Shown here in pieces: positions 37,047 to 43,165 of a stretch of 45,554 nucleotides of DNA. Below the pieces are notes generated by a model. The model ran no database searches. It worked only from the letters and a program-made list of their open reading frames with translations, and was not told where the DNA came from. How positions within the stretch are numbered: position 1 is the first letter of the stretch; the number at the start of each line of letters is the position of its first letter. Source of the stretch: a virus; IMG/VR virus record IMGVR_UViG_3300021418_000001, positions 1 to 45,554 of that record. The stretch is one strand, 5' to 3'. Made by a program: the position numbers and the translations under genes.

Positions 37047-37754
37047 ATGAACTATGCAGATGAAGGCGTATTCGCCACATTCGGCGAGAACAATTCCCGT
37101 GATTTCGAGGCAATGAACAAGGGCGTCACGCCCATATTCTTCTATGAGCCTGTCCCTGACGACGCTGCTTCCGAGCGAGAGGGGCGGCTGGTCTGCCGCG
37201 ACATGGAACGTGTCCGCCTCCAGATTGCAGGTGATCCATTTACCGCCGCTGTTCACCCGGTCACGGACTACGACCGTCAGCGGTTTCCGGATGCCTACCG
37301 TCACTGGAAGCAGTCTAACGAGGCCCAGCACATTGTTGGAACTCCGCTGAAAATGTGGCCACCTGCTTCGCCCTCGCTGGTGAAGGAGGCTGAGTCGGTC
37401 AATATCTACTCTGTCGAGAACCTTGCAGCTGTGGCTGACGTCCATATCGGACGGCTATCAAATGGCCGTGAATGGCGTGAGAAGGCTATATCATGGCTGA
37501 ATGTAGCCAAGGACAGTGCGGCTGGTACAGCTTATGCCGCAGAGAATTTGCGTCTAAAGGAACGGCTTGCGGCTCTTGAGACGCTTGTCCAGAATCCCGC
37601 AGCCATCCGTGCTGAGCCTGCCATTGCCGAAACTGTAGGGCATGATATTGCTGGCACGCTTACATCAGGCTACGATCGCTCAGCCATGATGAAGCGTGTA
37701 TGGGCGGAGAGGAAGGCCAGGCAGGAAGCTGCTACTCTTCCTTCCGGCAGCTGA
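37047..37754 (+). CDS. Conserved podoviral head protein, 235 aa
   Basis: ATG 37047 (GAGTG 6 bases upstream) is preferred; TTG 37035 is an alternative overlapping the preceding stop. The pattern HPVTDYDRQRFPDAYRHWKQ, then GTPLKMWPPASPSLVKEAES and YSVENLAAVADVHI matches a conserved protein found near capsid genes in many proteobacterial phages. It has a helix-hairpin-like EEL..L.+..TVE+LA region and a C-terminal coiled coil (NLRLKERLAALETLVQ). Function unknown. Its end overlaps the antisense nuclease gene by 23 bases. Confidence 0.75.
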   Translation: MNYADEGVFATFGENNSRDFEAMNKGVTPIFFYEPVPDDAASEREGRLVCRDMERVRLQIAGDPFTAAVHPVTDYDRQRFPDAYRHWKQSNEAQHIVGTPLKMWPPASPSLVKEAESVNIYSVENLAAVADVHIGRLSNGREWREKAISWLNVAKDSAAGTAYAAENLRLKERLAALETLVQNPAAIRAEPAIAETVGHDIAGTLTSGYDRSAMMKRVWAERKARQEAATLPSGS

Positions 37755-38310
37755 ACGGAATATCCGGCGGCAGCGATTCCCGGCCCCATACTTTAGCGTG
37801 GTACTCAGCCACCTTTCGAGCTGCCGCTCGCGGGTTGGCATTGACCTCGGCACCTGTGAGCCTGATCAGGCCCAGCACGTTTGGAGCTGCACGAAGGATT
37901 TTCTCACGCAGCTTGTCACGCATCTGCTGCTTCGGGTCCTGATGGTAGGCGCCATCGATCTCCACGAGCACGAGTTTGGGCTGTTCGATTACCATCCTGG
38001 AGACTATCGCAATATCAACGCGGTAGCCTTGTATCCAGACTTGGACGACGATTGCAGTCCCGCCAGAATTCAGCCACCTTGGTATCTGCAGACACGGCAT
38101 GGCAACGAGGCGGTCACCGTGTACCCATTGCTGGAAGCAAAGCCATGGCAGGAGAGGCCGCTCTATCGGGCTCTCAGTCTGGTTGATGATATCCAGAAAG
38201 ACGTTCCTGAACCCGCCAGGGATGAACCTGTTGCGGTTCAGAGCGTCTTCCTTGGCGTTGAGGTATTCGATTTCCCAGCGGCCGCTATATTCAAGTCTGG
38301 TGTTAAGCAT
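37732..38310 (-). CDS. PD-(D/E)XK-type (DUF559/Vsr-like) nuclease, 192 aa
   Basis: GGAAGG lies 8 bases before ATG 38310. The core GYRVDIAIVS and KLVLVEIDGAYHQDPKQQMR, followed by DKLREKILRAAPNVLGLIRL, follows the DUF559/Vsr pattern. There D (in VDIA) and E-x-D (VEIDG) are the metal ligands and H/Q residues follow. The N-terminal 90 residues are a separate domain with ESPIERPLLPWLC, including the early glutamate typical of this superfamily. It is transcribed against the head genes in a two-gene unit with an RHH protein. It may be a homing nuclease, a defence effector or a DNA-processing enzyme. Confidence 0.72.
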   Translation of the reverse strand: MLNTRLEYSGRWEIEYLNAKEDALNRNRFIPGGFRNVFLDIINQTESPIERPLLPWLCFQQWVHGDRLVAMPCLQIPRWLNSGGTAIVVQVWIQGYRVDIAIVSRMVIEQPKLVLVEIDGAYHQDPKQQMRDKLREKILRAAPNVLGLIRLTGAEVNANPRAAARKVAEYHAKVWGRESLPPDIPFSCRKEE

Positions 38311-38635
38311 CAAACTGGCCTTCCTCTAGAAGAGCTAGGTGTTTTTTGAGGAGGTCATTGTGTACAAGGAGCAGGTCTCTATGTTCACGGAGTAAGTCTT
38401 CGTATTTACGTTTGATACACTTGTAGTTATTGTCAACCAGCGCAAATAATTCACCTGCATACCATTTATTACAATAAGCAATGCTGCTGGTATATATTTG
38501 AATTGCACAACGGATCATAGTGCTTTGTGTAAGACCTTTCCTGGTTGCCCAATATTCAAGCCAATGATGATCGTCATCACAAAGCCGAGTGCAGCATAGT
38601 TTTCGCTTGACAAATGATTTTGTAGGAATCGGCAT
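38303..38635 (-). CDS. Ribbon-helix-helix-type regulator with coiled-coil tail, 110 aa
   Basis: AGGAG lies 6 bases before ATG 38635. Residues 8-55 (KSFVKRKLCCTRLCDDDHHW, then LEYWATRKGLTQSTMIRCAI) fit a strand followed by the two helices of CopG/Arc-type DNA-binding proteins (KGLTQSTMIRCAI). The C-terminal 40 residues are a leucine-rich coiled coil (YEDLLREHRDLLLVHNDLLK). It overlaps the nuclease start by 8 bases. A repressor or antitoxin-like partner of the nuclease is plausible; the palindrome at 38707-38718 may be its operator. Confidence 0.65.
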   Translation of the reverse strand: MPIPTKSFVKRKLCCTRLCDDDHHWLEYWATRKGLTQSTMIRCAIQIYTSSIAYCNKWYAGELFALVDNNYKCIKRKYEDLLREHRDLLLVHNDLLKKHLALLEEGQFDA

Positions 38636-38691
38636 TTCTTGCTCCTCGCCTGAACACCATGTTAAGCTAGCACATAATTAGCAGAGATAAA

Positions 38692-38769
38692 GTGGCTGAG
38701 ATCAAGGTAAACGTTTACGAGGAAGCCGCCAGTGACCTTGCTAACAATCGTCCAGAAGGCAGCGGCTAG
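38692..38769 (+). CDS. Possible 25-aa leader ORF
   Basis: A GTG-started frame (AEIKVNVYEEAASDLANNRP) crosses the palindrome and the start of the adaptor gene. The ribosome-binding site is weak. Probably a leader or chance. Confidence 0.25.
   Translation: MAEIKVNVYEEAASDLANNRPEGSG
38707..38718. promoter_or_regulatory. Perfect 12-bp palindrome, likely operator
   Basis: GTAAACGTTTAC is a perfect inverted repeat between the antisense RHH gene and the adaptor gene. Read leftward it is directly followed by TTGATC (38705-38700) and, 17 bases on, GCTAAT, a possible promoter for the antisense pair. A dimeric regulator such as the RHH protein could bind here. Confidence 0.45.
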
Positions 38770-39469
38770 GGCTGGCTGGGAGAACATCCCAAGCTCTGCA
38801 ATCAGCAACACCAGCACTGACGCGCTCAGCATTCAGCAAATGATCGCCTTCGCACAGGATGGCGGAGACGATGCCCAGGAGCGTGCTGGCTGGGTAAGGC
38901 TCGACCGTTCCGCCACGTTCACCGGTGATGGAACGACAACTCTGTGGACGCTCCCGGCAGACTGGGTAAGGTTCAGTCCTGGCGACAAGGCTCCATACAG
39001 CCCGCTGGTATCCAGCAAATATCCGCTTCTACCGCTTCTGGGCCCTGTCAACACCGAAGAGTTGAACCAGCTGAAGGCGTTGCCAGCCTCGACCGTTCGT
39101 CCTGTGTGGCGGATTGTCGGCACGTCGATCGAGCTGTGGCCAGCGATCTCGGCTGGCGAGATCATCACGTTCAGCTACTACTCGTCCTACTGGATTCTTG
39201 CCAGTAATGGCACCACTCGGAAGGCCGAGTGGTCTGTCGATACGGACACATCGCTGATCCCTGAGCGGCTCATTCAGAAATACATTCTATGGCGGTGGAT
39301 GGCCAGCAAGGGCTTCGACTATGCCGAGGCGTTCCGTGACTATGAGATGGCGCTTCCAAGAATGGCTGCCCAGCAGATGACCGAGCGCACAATCTCCACA
39401 TCGAGAGACTGGATAACCAGCGGATACGGGTTCTATGGAACGATCACCGACAACACGACGCCAATATGA
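38732..39469 (+). CDS. Head-tail adaptor protein, 245 aa
   Basis: GAGGAAG lies 7 bases before GTG 38732. The start LTIVQKAAARAGWENIPSSA and the pattern AGWVRLDRSATF, LPADWVRF, GTSIELWPAISAGEIITFSY, LIQKYILWRWMASKGFDYAE match the podoviral adaptor proteins. These bind below the portal (P22 gp4-like in role). The FEYA..D+EM pattern near the end is typical. It opens the tail gene block after the antisense nuclease unit. Confidence 0.8.
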   Translation: MTLLTIVQKAAARAGWENIPSSAISNTSTDALSIQQMIAFAQDGGDDAQERAGWVRLDRSATFTGDGTTTLWTLPADWVRFSPGDKAPYSPLVSSKYPLLPLLGPVNTEELNQLKALPASTVRPVWRIVGTSIELWPAISAGEIITFSYYSSYWILASNGTTRKAEWSVDTDTSLIPERLIQKYILWRWMASKGFDYAEAFRDYEMALPRMAAQQMTERTISTSRDWITSGYGFYGTITDNTTPI

Positions 39470-39534
39470 GTTTTGTAGATACGGTCTGGACCGTAATTCT
39501 TGTACTCTGGATATACTGGCTTTTTACTAGATGA
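39466..39534 (+). CDS. Single-helix membrane microprotein, 22 aa
   Basis: ATGA overlaps on both sides. One tryptophan-rich helix (TVWTVILVLWIYWLFTR) after a short start (MSFVD). Part of the membrane microprotein set. Confidence 0.6.
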   Translation: MSFVDTVWTVILVLWIYWLFTR

Positions 39535-39695
39535 ACTGCATGTTCGACCACTACGCGCCTGCAATCGGCTGGTTCTGGTTTCCTGATGGCTGCTATTGTC
39601 AGGAGGACCAGCTTCAGCCACTGTGTGCCTATCATGCCGAGCGGTCTAGATCGCTTCGCTATGACATCAAAGAGTTCATCTATTGGGGAGCGTGA
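39531..39695 (+). CDS. Cysteine-rich small protein, 54 aa
   Basis: Starts in an ATGA overlap. Four cysteines (NCMFDHY, GCYCQEDQLQPLC) with histidines and many aromatics suggest a metal-binding or disulfide-stabilised fold. The end KEFIYWGA is echoed by the next small protein (PYYWGA). No family recognised. Confidence 0.6.
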   Translation: MNCMFDHYAPAIGWFWFPDGCYCQEDQLQPLCAYHAERSRSLRYDIKEFIYWGA

Positions 39696-39696
39696 C

Positions 39697-39792
39697 ATGC
39701 ATGGGCTTGTTCCGAAGGGCCTCCAGAACTGGCAGTGGCGGCACTGGTGGCGGAAGCATATGCACAATGAGCCTTACTACTGGGGTGCGTGA
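39697..39792 (+). CDS. Tryptophan/histidine-rich microprotein, 31 aa
   Basis: Starts one base after the previous stop; its own stop overlaps the next ATG (TGATG). The sequence (LQNWQWRHWWRKHMHNEPYY) is basic and aromatic. Its last residues YYWGA repeat the end of the 54-aa protein, suggesting a partial duplication. Confidence 0.55.
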   Translation: MHGLVPKGLQNWQWRHWWRKHMHNEPYYWGA

Positions 39793-41429
39793 TGCTGAAG
39801 GCTCTTCGTGACAAGACCCAGGGACAGCGGAACAAGGTGTCCGAGTCTAGGTCGCTTGGGGTGCCGGTAAAGGGCTGGTATGTTGGTGCGCCTATGGCAG
39901 AAGCTCCTGCTGGCACAGCATTTCTTCTCGAAAATACTTTTCCTGAATACGACTACATCCGCCTCCGTGGCGGTGCCGTCCAGTTCGCTACCGGCATGAG
40001 CGGAGTCGTCCGCACTCTTCTTCCGTACACCGATGGTACGGCAGGCAAGCTGTTTGCTGTCAATGCTGGGAACATCTTTGACATCTCATTGGGCGGGGCT
40101 GTCGGTGCCCCAGTCGTGACCGGACTGAATGCGACAGCTATCATGTCCTATACCCAGTACTCAGGGACTGGGCCTCAAACCTTGGTGTGCGCCAACGGAG
40201 TTGATCCTCTCCAGTTCTACAATGGGACTTCATGGTCTACTGCACCTGCGTGGACAGGGCTTGGCCCTGCTGCAATTTCGAATGTCTGGCAATACAACAA
40301 CAGGCTTTATGGCATCGCTGCCAACAGTACTGATGTTTACTACGTGGGCGTCAATGCGATTGGAGGACCAGTAACAATCTTTCCAATGGGTCCTCTTCTC
40401 CGGCTCGGTGGGAAGCTGGCAGCAGGGGGCACGTGGACGCAGCTGACTTCCAATGGCATCCAGTACACCTGGTTCGTGATCTCCACTGAAGGCGAGATCA
40501 TCGTGTTCACTGGGTCATTCCCAGGGGATACGACAGGCGATCCGTGGCGGCAGACAGGTTGCTACAAGATGAGCCGTCCGCTTGGACAGAACTGCATCCA
40601 GGCAGGGGGCGGCGATGTGGCCATTCTTACAGAGGAAGGCATCGAGGCGCTGAGCCAGGCCAGATCACTGGACGAGATTGCCATTGCTCCTAGGGCCGTA
40701 TCTGCTGCCATAGGCCCGGCATTCAGAGAAGCTGTCATTGCCCGTTCCGGACTTGTTGGATGGCAGATGATTGTCTGGCCTCTGCGCTATATGGCCATTG
40801 TTAACATGCCGCAGATAGGGCCGCCTCATACACAGTTCATCTCGAATGCGAGAACTGGAGCCTGGTGCCGCTATATAGGCTGGGACGCCAGATGCTTTGC
40901 AATTCATGGGCTCGGCCAGAGCAAGCTGTATTATGGAACTTCGGATGGCCGTGTCATGCAGGCGGAACAGGGCGGTATGGACGATGGCCTATCCTATTGC
41001 GGGACCATCTTCTATTCCTACAGTGCTGTAGGTACGCTTGATGTCGGCACGGCTGGCAGCGGAGCTGTTGTCAGTGCAGGACAGAGTACATCGCGCAAGC
41101 AGGTGAAGATGATAAGGCCGAGGTTCCAGACCAACATTCAGGACATCATACCCAAGATCACGATCAATACCGATTTCAACACGACCATCCCGTCACCACC
41201 ACCGCCATCAGGAACCATTCCGGCTGGAGCACTATGGGGCGTTGCGAAGTGGGGTGTGGACAAGTGGCCAGGTCCCAGCTTCTTCGAGACTCAGCATTGG
41301 CACGAGACCTATGCAATGTCTTCCGTGCTTGCTCCGGTCATTCAGATATCGATCAAGAATGCGACTACGCCAGACCTCAGACTGACCAATATTGATGTGC
41401 TCTTCGAGTCAGGGAACATCTTTGGATGA
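39792..41429 (+). CDS. Tail nozzle / beta-propeller protein, 545 aa
   Basis: ATG 39792 (TGATG) is preferred. Repeated strands with short turns run through residues 60-400 (LFAVNAGNIFDISLGGAVG, NVWQYNNRLYGIAANSTDVY, LYYGTSDGRVMQAEQG). This is the pattern of the beta-propeller nozzle proteins of short-tailed phages (P22 gp10 / T7 gp12 in role). A late motif WGVAKWGVDKW (about 480-490) is shared with the 1427-aa protein. The C-terminal part is beta-rich (TPDLRLTNIDVLFESGN). It follows the adaptor, as expected. Family assignment is by pattern. Confidence 0.75.
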   Translation: MLKALRDKTQGQRNKVSESRSLGVPVKGWYVGAPMAEAPAGTAFLLENTFPEYDYIRLRGGAVQFATGMSGVVRTLLPYTDGTAGKLFAVNAGNIFDISLGGAVGAPVVTGLNATAIMSYTQYSGTGPQTLVCANGVDPLQFYNGTSWSTAPAWTGLGPAAISNVWQYNNRLYGIAANSTDVYYVGVNAIGGPVTIFPMGPLLRLGGKLAAGGTWTQLTSNGIQYTWFVISTEGEIIVFTGSFPGDTTGDPWRQTGCYKMSRPLGQNCIQAGGGDVAILTEEGIEALSQARSLDEIAIAPRAVSAAIGPAFREAVIARSGLVGWQMIVWPLRYMAIVNMPQIGPPHTQFISNARTGAWCRYIGWDARCFAIHGLGQSKLYYGTSDGRVMQAEQGGMDDGLSYCGTIFYSYSAVGTLDVGTAGSGAVVSAGQSTSRKQVKMIRPRFQTNIQDIIPKITINTDFNTTIPSPPPPSGTIPAGALWGVAKWGVDKWPGPSFFETQHWHETYAMSSVLAPVIQISIKNATTPDLRLTNIDVLFESGNIFG

Positions 41430-41692
41430 GTGCGACCATATTTGCATCACAAGTAGGAGTGACATCAACCTCGGCTCAGATCGTCTCTACCAGAGCGAGC
41501 AGAGTCGATCTCAGGATAAGATTGCTGTCAAAGGCAGCTCCGTTAGAGGTCTCATTTGGATCATTTTCTCTTGGTCAGGGCTATGTCGTCCCCTTGGGGA
41601 CTGACTTTGTTCTGACTGGCTATACTGGAGCGGTATGGGGAGCTGTCGGAAGCGGAGTTTCAATAATTGCGACGATTCTGGAAACTGTATGA
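41426..41692 (+). CDS. Small tail-region protein, 88 aa
   Basis: ATGA overlap with the nozzle gene. Beta-rich with polar start (TSAQIVSTRASRVDLRIRLL, LGTDFVLTGYTGAVWGAVGS), resembling small phage surface domains. No family recognised. ATGA overlap with the GNAT gene. Confidence 0.65.
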   Translation: MSATIFASQVGVTSTSAQIVSTRASRVDLRIRLLSKAAPLEVSFGSFSLGQGYVVPLGTDFVLTGYTGAVWGAVGSGVSIIATILETV

Positions 41693-42105
41693 GGGATGTA
41701 GTCCAGGACAATCGGAGAGCGAGGAGGGTCATCGAGGCTAATCTTCCAATCCATGTGTCAGTTCCGTATTCTGGACTTTTGCTCGTGGATGGCAAGAGGC
41801 TGCTAGGGGCTTGCGTATTCGATCGCTGGAATCGTCGGAACGTGGAGTTCACCTGCGTCCTGCTTGAGCATGACATTGGGATGCGGATAGCCAGGCGTGT
41901 AGCCTATTATGTCTTCAGCCCCCACAACATGGGGTGCCACCGCTGTACAGCCACTACTCCTAGGAGTAATACTAGGGCAATCAAGGCTCTCGAAACTCTA
42001 GGATTCAGGTTCGAGGGTATCATGAGGGAGTACTTCCCTGATGACGACGGGATGGTCTATGGGCTGCTGCGCAGCGAGCAGAAGATAATGAAAGGGCTAC
42101 GCTAA
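41689..42105 (+). CDS. GNAT-type acetyltransferase, 138 aa
   Basis: ATG 41689 in an ATGA overlap. The core GLLLVDGKRLLGACVFDRWN, VLLEHDIGMRIARRVAYYVF and CTATTPRSNTRAIKALETLG, then FRFEGIMREYF follows the GNAT fold, whose NxRAIKALExLGF element is the classic C-terminal motif. The usual acetyl-CoA pyrophosphate loop (R/Q-x-x-G-x-G/A) is replaced by EHDIGMRIARR, so acetyl-CoA binding may be altered. GNAT genes between tail genes are common in podoviruses; the substrate is unknown. Confidence 0.82.
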   Translation: MRDVVQDNRRARRVIEANLPIHVSVPYSGLLLVDGKRLLGACVFDRWNRRNVEFTCVLLEHDIGMRIARRVAYYVFSPHNMGCHRCTATTPRSNTRAIKALETLGFRFEGIMREYFPDDDGMVYGLLRSEQKIMKGLR

Positions 42106-43070
42106 TGGGTGGTGACTCGCCGCCTCCGGTTTATCAGCCGCCGCCGCCAACTCCTCCTGATCCATTTGCGACAGCGCAGGCTCAGCAGGGCTACAATATC
42201 AATGCGGCTATTGCTCAGAACCAGCTTAATAATACGAACCAGATTACTCCGTACGGGCAGATTCATTACACGCAGACTGGCGGTGGACTTGTAGGTGCCA
42301 CGCCAGCTCAGGCTGCCACTCCGGCAACAGGCGGATACTGGAATGGACAGGCATGGATTCCGACAGGCGGATCGCCTGGACATCCTGCCACTGAAGGCCA
42401 GTTCGTACCACAATATACAGCAACTACAACGCTTAATCCAAAGCTGCAGGGTATCGTCAATACGACGATGGGCAATGCCCAGACCAATGCAAACCTTGAG
42501 GGAAAGCTTCTTGGCAATGCACAGCAGACGCTCACGCACCCACTTGACCTTAGCTGGGGCGCTCTTCAAAACAATATTTACGGACTGGAGCGGAACACCC
42601 TCGACCCGTACTGGAAGCAGCAGCAGGAGCTTGAAGACCAGAAGCTCGCCAACCAGGGACTCACGCCAGGATCGCAAGGGTGGGGATATGACCAGACGCA
42701 GTTCGGACTGAACAAGTCCAATGCCTATACGGACGCGATGCTGAAGGCACAGGGGCAGGCCGCATCAGACATCACTGCCCAGTACAACAGCCCGCTGAAT
42801 GTCCTTAGCGCTCTTAGATCAGGATCGCAGGTCTCGCAGCCCGGCGTAGGGCAGCCTGCTTCTACTGCGCAGGGACAGATAGGCGCTGCTCCATATGCCT
42901 CGGTTGCTCAGGGCAACTACGCTATCGGCTCGCAGAATTTCAATGCAGCACAGGACGCCACACAGAAACAGTACCAGGCACAGCAGTCCCAGCAGAATCA
43001 GCTGCTAGGAGGCCTGTTCGGACTTGGTGGGCAATTGCTCGGGGCGATCCCTGGTCTGGCTGCGATATGA
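42105..43070 (+). CDS. Ejection/internal virion protein, 321 aa
   Basis: ATG 42105 overlaps the upstream stop (TAATG). A proline-rich start (SPPPVYQPPPPTPPDPFATA), a repeated NQLNNTNQITPYGQIHYTQT pattern, then EQ-rich helices with YWKQQQELEDQKLANQGLTP are characteristic. The last is a pattern of a protein widely encoded before tail-lysozyme proteins in proteobacterial podoviruses. The C-terminus is a hydrophobic glycine-rich segment (LLGGLFGLGGQLLGAIPGLA), as in proteins that insert into membranes during DNA ejection. Role inferred. Confidence 0.72.
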   Translation: MGGDSPPPVYQPPPPTPPDPFATAQAQQGYNINAAIAQNQLNNTNQITPYGQIHYTQTGGGLVGATPAQAATPATGGYWNGQAWIPTGGSPGHPATEGQFVPQYTATTTLNPKLQGIVNTTMGNAQTNANLEGKLLGNAQQTLTHPLDLSWGALQNNIYGLERNTLDPYWKQQQELEDQKLANQGLTPGSQGWGYDQTQFGLNKSNAYTDAMLKAQGQAASDITAQYNSPLNVLSALRSGSQVSQPGVGQPASTAQGQIGAAPYASVAQGNYAIGSQNFNAAQDATQKQYQAQQSQQNQLLGGLFGLGGQLLGAIPGLAAI

Positions 43071-43165
43071 TCGGGGCAACCGTATTCGTAATAAGCACTC
43101 CGATGTCCGAGAAGTTCTGGAGCGCGATCCTTCTTTTTGAATTGGTCATCTGGCTATGGCCCTGA
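43067..43165 (+). CDS. Single-helix membrane microprotein, 32 aa
   Basis: ATGA overlap upstream, 10-base overlap with the lysozyme gene downstream in another frame. A first hydrophobic strand (IGATVFVIST) and one helix (FWSAILLFELVIWLWP). Part of the membrane microprotein set. Confidence 0.6.
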   Translation: MIGATVFVISTPMSEKFWSAILLFELVIWLWP

